From an uncultured Muribaculaceae bacterium (GTDB taxonomy: Bacteria > Bacteroidota > Bacteroidia > Bacteroidales > Muribaculaceae): a stretch of 59,423 bases of DNA. The stretch lies in assembly GCA_910584525.1 (NCBI GenBank), contig CAJUAT010000010.1:1-59423 (forward strand). Reading direction: 5' to 3'. A program made the position numbers and the translations under genes. Shown here one piece after another: positions 1 through 7,900 of this stretch. Numbering within the stretch: the stretch's first letter is position 1; every line of letters starts with the position of its first letter. The notes under the pieces are model-generated. The model was given only the letters and a program-made list of their open reading frames with translations. It had not been told where the DNA came from and did no database searches.

Positions 1-52
1 TTATATCTTAAAAGACTTTTTATGTTTTTGAAATAAGTTTAAATCACTTCAT

Positions 53-60
53 TAATTTTG
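53..60 (+). promoter_or_regulatory. Bacteroidetes-type -7 box for the first gene
   Basis: TAATTTTG matches TAnnTTTG, the -7 element of the Bacteroidetes major sigma factor. A TTTG at 27-30 is a -33 candidate with a slightly long 22-bp spacer. The A-rich leader to the ATG at 117 is about 50 nt. Confidence 0.55.
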
Positions 61-116
61 TGGAATCGGGATACCCGTAACAATCAAACAACAACTAACA
101 CAGACAGACAGACAGA

Positions 117-1913
117 ATGAAAAAACTCTACTTGCTGCTGGCGGCGCTCGCCTGCGCCGTGTCGGCATTCGCACTGCCGGAAAAGCTCTATCTTGTGGGC
201 AACTTCAACAATTATTCAACGCCCAACAATGACACCAACCTGTACGTCCTCTCACCTACCGACACGGAGGGCGGCTACTCGGGAACTTTCGACATACCTG
301 CACAGCCCGGCACCAATCAGCTTAAGTTCAAGGTATACACCGAAAAAACATGGAACTCCGATGAATCATACGGGAACAGATACGCCCCCGACCTGTACTG
401 TTTCAGCAATGTAAACGCGGAAACCATTTTATACTCAAGTAAGAATGAGAGTACACAATATGCTGTTTGCGGAAATTGGAAAGGGGGCAAGATTACCTTC
501 AGTTGCCGGCTTGACGAATCAAAGGGCGAGATGCAGATCACATTGACCACTCCCGGCCAGCCTGTCACACCTCCCGTACCGGAAAAAGTATGGTTGATAG
601 GCGATTTCAACGACTGGGCCGTACCGACAGCCTCCACCGACAATGGCGCCATCGGACTGACGAAGACTGTCGACGGATTTTCAAGCACCTATATTACCCC
701 CTATTATGTGGCCGAAAACGCCGCTATCCCGTCGGGCAGGGCCAGGTTCGTCTTCTATTACATCGACCCGAAAGACTCTAAAGGGAAGTTTGTCGAATCC
801 GCCAATAACCCGAATGTATTCGGAATTTACCGCTTATTTGAAGATGACAAATATGGATTTGCTACGGGATACTGGAATTCTGAAAAGAGTCCGGTCCATG
901 ACAATCTTGCCGCCGCACGCGCCAACGCGACGTACATCGCCAACTATACCGGGCCATCCCTGAAAATCAACTTCGTCTGGAACATGCCGTTGGAGACTCC
1001 CTCGGACTCTTATTATTATTGGAACGACGCGCCGATTAACGACATGAACCATCTGAACCTCTACATCGAGAATATCGATACCGATGAAAAAAGAATCATA
1101 CGCACAGAAGAAGACAACTGGTACATATCATGGTCTAAAGTCGAGATTTCCGGAAATGTGAGAATATGGCTTACGGATGCCGAAGAACTGCCGGTTGTCA
1201 ACAAATGGGGATTATACGAGGACGCGAACCTCACGAAGTCAGGCAGCAACATCCGCTCTTTCTGCATAAAAGACGGCAAACCGCTTACAGTCAATACCGG
1301 TGACTTATACCGCCTTATAACAGGAAGCATTGATAAAAGAAACCATACAATGTACTGTTATATGTACGGTTCCGACTACTCCAATATCGACAAGATATAT
1401 GTAATCGGATATATGAGCAGTTGGATTCCTCCGATAGAAAATAACGCTTCCAAATTCCCCGTACTTGAAGAAGTCGAGTCGGGCATCTATGAAGGAATTG
1501 TCAGCTGTCCCGTTCCGTCTGCAAGTTTCCCCGACCCTCATTTCCGATTCGCGTATGCCCTGAATGGCTGGGATAACCCGGGCTCCATCGGTTCCAGCTG
1601 GTATGACTCCGTTCCAGTAAATGTCTCTTTTGCCGACAATAAATATGAGTCCGATATCACCATAGACGGCAAGGGCAACTGGTCTCTTCCCGAATGGAAA
1701 GTGGAAGGCGATGTGAAGATGCGCGTCAACCTCAGGAATCTGACACTGACTCTCACCAACCTGAGCGAGAACTCGGTGACGGAAATCGGCGCCGACGATG
1801 AGAATGCTCCGGTGTCCTACTACAATATGCAGGGTCAGCGCGTGGCCAACCCCGCCAACGGTATCTTCATCCGCGTCCAGGGCAACAAGTCGCGCAAAGT
1901 CGCCATCGACTGA
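117..1913 (+). CDS. secreted multi-domain protein with SusE/F-like (glycan-binding-like) modules and C-terminal sorting-like tail
   Basis: The 598-residue protein has a type I signal peptide (residues 1-19, cleavage near AFA|LPEK) and no lipobox. At least three modules open with a W/Y-containing strand of the type seen in SusE/SusF and CBM48-like starch-binding domains: EKLYLVGNFNNY (about 22), EKVWLIGDFNDW (about 156) and DKIYVIGYMSSW (about 425). The last 35 or so residues (from about 565) contain YYNMQGQRV followed by a G-I-F-I-R strand and a basic end. This module closes many exported Bacteroidales proteins and resembles a C-terminal secretion/sorting domain. The inferred role is a surface or secreted glycan-binding protein; no catalytic motif is seen. 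It stands alone, with its own promoter and a strong terminator. It resembles the product at 44036-44965 in architecture. Confidence 0.7.
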   Translation: MKKLYLLLAALACAVSAFALPEKLYLVGNFNNYSTPNNDTNLYVLSPTDTEGGYSGTFDIPAQPGTNQLKFKVYTEKTWNSDESYGNRYAPDLYCFSNVNAETILYSSKNESTQYAVCGNWKGGKITFSCRLDESKGEMQITLTTPGQPVTPPVPEKVWLIGDFNDWAVPTASTDNGAIGLTKTVDGFSSTYITPYYVAENAAIPSGRARFVFYYIDPKDSKGKFVESANNPNVFGIYRLFEDDKYGFATGYWNSEKSPVHDNLAAARANATYIANYTGPSLKINFVWNMPLETPSDSYYYWNDAPINDMNHLNLYIENIDTDEKRIIRTEEDNWYISWSKVEISGNVRIWLTDAEELPVVNKWGLYEDANLTKSGSNIRSFCIKDGKPLTVNTGDLYRLITGSIDKRNHTMYCYMYGSDYSNIDKIYVIGYMSSWIPPIENNASKFPVLEEVESGIYEGIVSCPVPSASFPDPHFRFAYALNGWDNPGSIGSSWYDSVPVNVSFADNKYESDITIDGKGNWSLPEWKVEGDVKMRVNLRNLTLTLTNLSENSVTEIGADDENAPVSYYNMQGQRVANPANGIFIRVQGNKSRKVAID

Positions 1914-1938
1914 CACACCCTAAACCCTCAATAGCACA

Positions 1939-1972
1939 AAAGCCGGAACACATCGCTGTTCCGGCTTTTTTA
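1939..1972 (+). terminator. intrinsic terminator after the first gene
   Basis: Perfect 12-bp stem (1939-1950 with 1957-1968) around the loop CATCGC, running into a T tract. It begins 25 bp after the stop codon. Confidence 0.9.
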
Positions 1973-2016
1973 TTACTGAAATTATCCGATATTTCGGTTT
2001 GCAACTAAATTTGTTG

Positions 2017-2024
2017 TATATTTG
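2017..2024 (+). promoter_or_regulatory. -7 promoter box for the DUF3791/DUF3990 pair
   Basis: TATATTTG fits TAnnTTTG. No exact -33 TTTG is seen at the ideal spacing; TTCG at 1993-1996 is the nearest. It lies about 50 nt upstream of the first DUF3791 start, and AAGGA at 2056-2060 may serve as ribosome binding site. Confidence 0.5.
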
Positions 2025-2073
2025 CATTTGAAATGCGATGTTTATCAGATAGTTTAAGGACACTTTCCTTATC

Positions 2074-2298
2074 ATGATTATGGATACCAAGACGCTGGAA
2101 TTTGTAACGTACTGCATCAGCAAACTCTCCCACGTGCTGAAAATCAGCCAGCGGGAAGTTTATAGGCGGCTAAAACAGTCAGGGATATTATACGGATATA
2201 TTGTCCCATCGTATGATGTATTGCATACCTTTAGCTCTCGATATCTCGTGGAGGACCTAACAGAATATATGAAAGAGAAAGGAGTGCTGCCGGAATGA
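2074..2298 (+). CDS. DUF3791 family small protein (putative antitoxin-like partner)
   Basis: This 74-residue protein has the DUF3791 pattern: an N-terminal helix (TLEFVTYCISKLSHVL), a short S-x-R-E-V-Y-R-x-L helix, then Y-D-V-L-H-T and a closing Y-L-V-E-D-L segment. DUF3791 proteins are small, uncharacterised and commonly encoded next to DUF3990. The ATG at 2080 is an alternative start. Its stop overlaps the DUF3990 start by 4 bp (ATGA at 2295-2298), so the two are translationally coupled. The antitoxin-like role is inferred only from size and gene order. Confidence 0.8.
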   Translation: MIMDTKTLEFVTYCISKLSHVLKISQREVYRRLKQSGILYGYIVPSYDVLHTFSSRYLVEDLTEYMKEKGVLPE

Positions 2299-2786
2299 GA
2301 CTATACCACTCTTCAGATATGTCTGTCGTTAAACCCGACATTACCCATTCAAGGGACTATCTTGATTTCGGGAAGGGATTTTATCTGACTTCGATTCATG
2401 AACAGGCAGTAAGATACGCGCAACGATTTGCCCGGCGTCAGCGAGATGCATGGCTGAACATCTATGAATTTGAATTAGATGGTTCGGAATGGAAAATTTT
2501 GAAGTTGGACAGTTATGATAGGCGCTGGCTTAATTTCGTAGCTAACTGTCGCGCAGGCAAGGATATATACGATTATGATATTGTAATTGGGGGCATTGCA
2601 AATGATAAGGTTATTCAAACCCTTGACAGATATTTCGAGGGAACACTCTCAGAAGATGAAACATTGGGATTACTTAAGTATGAGAGACCCAATATCCAAT
2701 ACTGCATCCGTTCACAAAAGATGCTCGATGTTTGTTTGAAATATATAAAAAGCATTCAATTAAGTAACTGGTCGAAATTATTTTAA
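2295..2786 (+). CDS. DUF3990 family protein, probable ADP-ribosyltransferase fold
   Basis: The 163-residue protein begins MRLYHSS and has DFGKGFYLT at residues 24-32. From memory, DUF3990 is grouped with ADP-ribosyltransferase-like folds. Here H5 and Y30 would be the first two residues of an H-Y-[EQ] NAD-binding triad. The third is uncertain: Q135 in NIQYCIRSQ is one candidate. It is cytoplasmic, with no signal peptide or membrane segment. It overlaps the upstream DUF3791 gene by 4 bp, and a second DUF3791-like gene follows 191 bp later under its own promoter. A small putative effector between two tiny partner proteins suggests a toxin-antitoxin or defence-type module. That function is inference and no activity is established. 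Confidence 0.75.
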   Translation: MRLYHSSDMSVVKPDITHSRDYLDFGKGFYLTSIHEQAVRYAQRFARRQRDAWLNIYEFELDGSEWKILKLDSYDRRWLNFVANCRAGKDIYDYDIVIGGIANDKVIQTLDRYFEGTLSEDETLGLLKYERPNIQYCIRSQKMLDVCLKYIKSIQLSNWSKLF

Positions 2787-2925
2787 TGTTTATTCGAGGA
2801 TGATTTTTAGAAGATTTTTCTCTGTGAAGAAGGAGTGTGGCGAGCCACATGACTGATGAACAGAGGAAAAGATTCAAAAATCAGACCGAAGAAACATTGA
2901 AATAATCAGACCGGAAACTGTAAAA

Positions 2926-2933
2926 TAATTTTG
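2926..2933 (+). promoter_or_regulatory. -7 promoter box for the second DUF3791 gene
   Basis: TAATTTTG lies 44 nt upstream of the ATG at 2978 and inside the loop of a small inverted repeat (AACTGT 2916-2921, ACAGTT 2935-2940). It suggests that the second DUF3791 protein can be expressed independently of the coupled pair. No clear -33 element is seen. Confidence 0.5.
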
Positions 2934-2977
2934 AACAGTTACTTATAGCAAATTCATTACTTATTTAGTCCCTATAT

Positions 2978-3226
2978 ATGACTGAAGAAAATAAATTAGC
3001 TTTTCAAGCCAGTAAAAGCGCCAACATCATCAAGAGTTTGTGCGACCTCTACGGGCTGCCGATAAAGGAAGCAACCGATATATATTACCAGTCCGACACT
3101 TCGGAGCTGATAGAAAATGGCATTGCCGATCTGCAATGCCGGAGCGATAAATATCTTGCCACAATAATTTGGGAAGAGCAGAATGAGTCCAATGTGAATC
3201 GTTTGCTTTTGGAACCACGGAATTGA
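2978..3226 (+). CDS. second DUF3791-like small protein
   Basis: This 82-residue protein resembles the DUF3791 family in layout: an N-terminal helix (ANIIKSLCDLYGLPIKEATDIYY), a central D-T-S-E-L-I-E segment, and a closing Y-L-A-T-I-I-W-E-E strand/helix where typical members have Y-I-V-E-D-I. It is clearly divergent from the copy at 2074. It follows the DUF3990 gene by 191 bp and has its own -7 box. It may be a second partner for the DUF3990 protein. The family call rests on pattern only. Confidence 0.65.
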   Translation: MTEENKLAFQASKSANIIKSLCDLYGLPIKEATDIYYQSDTSELIENGIADLQCRSDKYLATIIWEEQNESNVNRLLLEPRN

Positions 3227-3334
3227 ACAGGCAATTTCGGACATTACACTGACGGATACCCTTAGAGCGCGTTCTGTTATGTTCCTTCCAATGAAGTTGA
3301 CCAAACTCAAAAATAAACCGAATAAAACAACTAA

Positions 3335-4456
3335 ATGACGTTGAATACCACAACTACTCAAGCGAGCCATAGCAATCCTAAAAACCACCGACTCATAGGG
3401 CTTGATTTGTTAAGGATATCCCTGGCTTTGCTCATATTTGCATTCCACTCTCATATAGGCATGCTGGAATGCAACTACCTGTTGCTGAACGGCTTTGTAA
3501 ATATGGGAGCCATCGCCATGACCGGATTTTTCCTTCTTTCGGGCTACGTGATCAGCTTTTCTACCCGCCAACAAGACATGTGGCGTCCGAAAGAGATTGT
3601 AAAATTCTATATAAAACGAATAATTGCAATAATACCCCTCTATTACACGTATGCCTTAGCATGTGTTATTTTCAATATTATTTATGGTGGAACTAAGGCG
3701 GCTATCGAAGAGCTTATGCTTTTCCCGATAGAATCGTTGTGCCTCCAATCTGTGTTTTCCACCTTGTTCCCCTTCTCCCATAATGGAGGCAGCTGGTTTA
3801 TTTCATGCATCATGATATGCTATTTTACCTTCCCACTACTCAATATTCTCACTCAAAGAATAACTGACAAGGCAAGAACGTACATAATTGTCATCCTTTC
3901 AGCAATTTTGCTTTGGAGTCCATTTGTTGAATATTACTTCAAATGCAACAGCATTTACAGCAATCCATTTTTCCGTACGCTTGAGTTTGCCATAGGCATT
4001 CTCGTATGTCAACTGAATATGCGTGACACAGATTACAAACCCGTACTCTTCCTGAGGCAACCTTGGGTTTGTTTCCTTACTGTCATATTGCTTGTAGCAG
4101 GAGTAAGTCTCGCACAGTATCTGCATATCCGGGGAGACTACATGCTTTACAGCTGGATTGCCCTTCCATGCTTTGTATCACTTCTGTTTTCCCTGGGGCA
4201 TATCCGGTTTGAAAGATTGCAGAAGCTAAGGACAATCCGTTATCTGAGTGCATTATCTTTTGCCTTCTTTCTCACACAGGAAAATTATGTCTGGACCACA
4301 ACCAGATTTCTGAGAGAAAAATTGGAGTTAACCGGCATCATAGGCAACGGATTCAACATATTTATGTCGTTGGCCATATGTTTCACCGTGGCCAATATTT
4401 TGTATTTCTTGGTGGAAAAACCATCAACCAAATATCTTAGATCGCGGTGTGGCTAA
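3335..4456 (+). CDS. acyltransferase family 3 (OafA/YrhL-like) integral membrane protein
   Basis: The 373-residue polytopic protein has about ten hydrophobic segments. It starts with RLIGLDLLRISLALLIFAFH at about residues 21-40. R-x-x-x-L-D-x-L-R-x-x-A/S-x-x-x-V/I followed by H is the signature of acyltransferase_3 (PF01757). The family O-acylates extracytoplasmic sugars of O-antigen, peptidoglycan or exopolysaccharide, using acyl-CoA on the cytoplasmic side. The C-terminal E-K-P-S-T-K-Y ending is also family-typical. No polysaccharide genes adjoin, so the substrate cannot be named. Its base composition appears more AT-rich than the genes after 4955, which together with the neighbouring DUF3791/3990 unit suggests an accessory patch. 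Confidence 0.85.
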   Translation: MTLNTTTTQASHSNPKNHRLIGLDLLRISLALLIFAFHSHIGMLECNYLLLNGFVNMGAIAMTGFFLLSGYVISFSTRQQDMWRPKEIVKFYIKRIIAIIPLYYTYALACVIFNIIYGGTKAAIEELMLFPIESLCLQSVFSTLFPFSHNGGSWFISCIMICYFTFPLLNILTQRITDKARTYIIVILSAILLWSPFVEYYFKCNSIYSNPFFRTLEFAIGILVCQLNMRDTDYKPVLFLRQPWVCFLTVILLVAGVSLAQYLHIRGDYMLYSWIALPCFVSLLFSLGHIRFERLQKLRTIRYLSALSFAFFLTQENYVWTTTRFLREKLELTGIIGNGFNIFMSLAICFTVANILYFLVEKPSTKYLRSRCG

Positions 4457-4458
4457 AT

Positions 4459-4618
4459 GGGGTCAAGACGGAATTCCGGTGCACAAGGATATGGATCAGT
4501 GATAAGTGGTAAAAGATCAACGATTAATTTGTGTTGTTCTGCTCTGATTTTTGGGAATCACAGAACTGACCGGAACTGCACCGATGGGGCACAGAACTTT
4601 CAGCTTGACCCCTTTTTT
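4459..4618 (+). other. long-range inverted repeat ending in a T run
   Basis: GGGGTCAAG at 4459-4467, just after the acyltransferase stop, is exactly inverted at 4604-4612 (CTTGACCCC) and is followed by six Ts. The intervening 136 bp contains the dispersed repeat at 4552-4597. It may be a terminator with a large loop or the ends of a small inserted element. Confidence 0.35.
4552..4597. repeat. dispersed intergenic repeat, copy 1
   Basis: This 46-bp sequence is nearly identical to 56469-56515; the copies differ at only a few positions including one indel. Both contain GGAACTGCACCGATGGG flanked by two copies of CACAGAAC. Neither lies in a supported gene. Confidence 0.8.
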
Positions 4619-4652
4619 ATTACATGCTATCCGGAAAATTTTGAGGATTTGC

Positions 4653-4703
4653 AAAAATCCAAGGGAATAATCGGGCATTATCTGTAAAAATCCAAGGGAA
4701 TAA
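4653..4703. repeat. 18-bp direct repeat, period 33 bp
   Basis: AAAAATCCAAGGGAATAA occurs exactly at 4653-4670 and 4686-4703. It lies just downstream of the candidate sRNA terminator. No gene is supported here; a minus-strand reading frame simply repeats YSLGFLQI. Confidence 0.8.
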
Positions 4704-4724
4704 ATGAACAGTTCCCGAAAATGC

Positions 4725-4866
4725 AGCAAAGCCGGAGCGGGTCACCCAGCTCCGGCTTCTCTTGTTATGTGATTCATTAGTCAAGTCGCATCAGTAGAAT
4801 ATATGTGTTTCAGAAAGCATCAAACTAAGACCAGGCTTCAGCTCAGCCGGACGTCCTATACGTCCG
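4725..4866 (-). ncRNA. candidate small RNA, about 140 nt
   Basis: A minus-strand promoter (-33 TTTG at 4902-4899, 20-bp spacer, -7 TAACTTTG at 4878-4871) predicts a start near 4866. The transcript would open directly in a perfect 9-bp hairpin (4846-4854 with 4860-4868). It would end about 140 nt later in a second perfect hairpin (GCTCCGGC/GCCGGAGC, 4731-4738 with 4749-4756) followed by a moderately U-rich tail. The longest internal ATG frames encode about 4, 9 and 11 residues, so it does not look coding. It lies downstream of, and on the same strand as, the gene at 4955-8671, so a 3' UTR origin is an alternative. The exact ends are estimates, and I do not recognise an Rfam family. Confidence 0.5.
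4731..4765. terminator. intrinsic terminator hairpin (probably of the minus-strand sRNA)
   Basis: The 8-bp stem GCCGGAGC/GCTCCGGC has a 10-nt loop. T-rich sequence follows on the plus strand (TTCTCTTGTT) and a shorter one on the minus strand (TTTGCTGCATTTT), so it could act in either direction. Confidence 0.7.
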
Positions 4867-4870
4867 GCAG

Positions 4871-4902
4871 CAAAGTTACACAATATTTTTTTAGTTTGCA
4901 AA
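4871..4902 (-). promoter_or_regulatory. full Bacteroidetes promoter for the candidate sRNA
   Basis: Read on the minus strand: TTTG (4902-4899), a 20-bp spacer, then TAACTTTG (4878-4871). This matches the -33/-7 consensus and spacing exactly. No protein-coding frame lies downstream on this strand. Confidence 0.7.
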
Positions 4903-4954
4903 CAAATCGATTGAAAAATTACATCTTAGTGCAATGTATAGCACGTTGACGCAA

Positions 4955-7900
4955 TCATTCTGCCATAACTTTCTTCCCGTTGACGATATAAGGTTCTCCT
5001 TTGGCAGGACGTTGCGTGAGACGCCGGCCTTGCAGGTCGTAAAGCGCCGGAGCCTCCGCATCAGCCTCCACGCCTTTTATGCCGGCATACCGGCCCGTTA
5101 CCTCCACGCGGTCCATGACTACACTGTCGCCACGCTCACCCGTCGCCCTGAAGGCAAGCCGCGCCTTATACCTGCTTATGCCTCCCTCTCCGGCAACAAG
5201 TAAACTCCGGATATAATCGTCAAGCTGCAACCTTACATCGGTCATCAAGCCGGATTTCACCTCCACGATGGCAAAGCTCTGCAGAGTGTCGTCATTGCCG
5301 GCAAAAGCCACATCAAGCCGCAGCGCACCGCCATCGGCCTTCAGAGCCATTGCCTTCAGCGTCAGTACAGCGCCCTCCACATCATTGAGATTGAGCAGCG
5401 GCGACATCAGCCAGCCGGCATCCTTGCCGCAACGGCCCACTGCCGCACCGTCATCCTCAAGAACGGCACCGTCGACATCCGCAGAATATTCCCAGCCATC
5501 GCCGGCATTCCATCCGCCAAGCTGCGGACGCCCGGTGGCAAACGTCTCCGACAAAGGTATCAAATCAGGAGTACCTACCACGATATCAGTCGATGCGAAA
5601 GCACCCTCGCGGCCACCGCTTACGCCACGCACCTCGTAAACATATTCCCGCTGAGAGTCGAGCACCAGCAGCGACCCGTAGCCGCATTCACGCAAATCTC
5701 TCCCTATCAGCTTCCTGACAGTGTCGCCGGCCACTCCATACTTGGAATATACCTCATAACGCATGTCCTGATTCACAGGAGCGCCATGCAGGCCGGTGGC
5801 GGGAGCCTGCCACGACAGCCACACCATCCTGTTGGCATTGTCGGTGGTGACTGCCCTGAGATCAGACACAGCCGCCGGGGCATCCCATCCGGAATATGCC
5901 GACACCTTCACTGGCATACCTTTGCCCATGGCGTTGACGGCCACAATCTCATACTCGTTGACATCCTCGGGAAGCCCCTTGTCGGTCCAGCGGCATTCCA
6001 CACCCGGCGCCATACCGGCAAACCGTACAGCCGGTGCCGCATCTCCCACACGCTGAACCTCCACGTCCACAGTGCCCTCCAGAGGATTGCCGGCGATATT
6101 GGCGAGAGGCGTCCTGAAGGAAAGGGCCACACTGTGCGTGTCGGGGTCGAGAGCGGTAGCCACAGCCTCGCCGCACAACGCCGGAGCATTGACACTACAA
6201 TAGGGCATGACCGATATCTTCTCTACCTGCGCACGCCATTCCGCGGTGCCGCGTGCCGCCATCATCATATTTCCGGCGGAACCCCGGAACAGGCGCGGAC
6301 CATCGCCCATCACGCACAACGTATCCAACGCCGCCCCGGCCTGCCGCACAAGCTGAAGAGAGCAACGCTCCGCATTTCCTTCCACCACAGCGGTATATAG
6401 AGAGTCGGCGCTCAGCATCACTTTCGGCAGCGGCATAAGTACCCCGTTGCCACGGCTCTTGCCGCCGCCCACTGTCAGACGTCCGCCGCTTATCTCCAAC
6501 ACTTCGGGCCGCGAAGTGCCGCTGTCATACTCCGAGAGCCAGCGGTTGTCGCTGAAATCATCGGCAAAAGCGCCGCGCACTTCCCGTAGACGAGGATAAA
6601 AACGCACCGCCGGCCCTTTGTAGAAAAACTCGTCGGAGAGGGATATGTCAACATATTCGGTCAACGCGGGAGAAGGGATAGCCATCTCGGCATATGCGCC
6701 CGGTTCAAGGCCTGTCACCATCAACGTCTCACCCCGGTCCGTGACCATCTCCGCTTTCAAAGTGCCGGTAAGCTTCACGCCCTCCATGCTCCGCGAAGGC
6801 ACGGTGAAAACCACCACGGGACCGTCGGTCGATTCATCCACACGTATACCGGTAAGCCGCGCCGGGCCCCTCCCGTCGCCGATCTCCAGCACCCGCAGCC
6901 CGCTGACACGCATCTTGCCGCCAAGCTTGAAATCAAGAGTCAGCGTACAATTGCCGGCTCGTACCGGCATGATATCGTAACGTATCATCGACCGCGTGTT
7001 ACGGTCAACACAATCATAACATGTGCCATATTCATGCATCTCCGAGATGCCGTAAGTTCCCGACACGTCCATGGAGAGCGCCACACTGTCGGCTACCGCA
7101 TAAGCGTCAACCTCTATGGAATACACCTTGGAGGGGTTGAGCTTCAGCGGGGGCAGTGTCAGCGACTCCTCCTCGCTGTAATTGGTCATCACCCCCGAGC
7201 GGTCAATCTCCCAGCCATACCTCGCACCCTGCAGGTCATACTCATAGGCGCTGTCGGGATTGCGGAAATCTATGCGGAAGTCGGGCACATACGTGCGGCC
7301 TATGATTACGGAGGTACTTGCCGCCGGCTCCGACACCATCGTGTCGTGACGGCAGGTCACCTCATAGCTGAACCTGTTGCGTTCCCCCAGAGGGTCGTAG
7401 CTGTCGGTCACGTAGCATTCATAAAGATCCTTCCCCACCACCTTGCCGTCGGGACGGCGCGTCACCGTAAAATACATATTCTCCTCCTTCAGGGGCTTTC
7501 CGTGTACATCGCAGTCGGGTGCCACCCATGAGAGGTGTACTTTGTCCTGTTCGTATGATGTCACTACCTCGCGAGGAGGCTGAGGCCTGTCGAATCCGGC
7601 GAATACAGAAGTGGCGGCCGTGGCCGAGGCATGGCCGTCATGGGTTGCCGTCACCGCCAGCCAATGGCTGCCCGGTGTGAGCTCCACGGGACAGAGTATC
7701 CTTGTGCCCGGCTCGGCGATTCTCTCCATCTCCACAATTCCGTCGATGTAAAGGGTCACCGACAGCGGGCCGGCATATGGCACATCGGCGGCACTTCTTG
7801 CAGGAACCGTCACGACAACGTTGCCGTGGAGGTCACCGCTGTGCTCCGTTTCGAAAACGGGCGTCCTGGGGGTGGCGGGAGCCGAGGCATTGTGACGCCG

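Noticed and set aside
4457..4687. 76-codon frame after the acyltransferase
   Set aside because: It crosses the dispersed repeat and the direct repeat, has no family signal and begins at the base after the acyltransferase stop.
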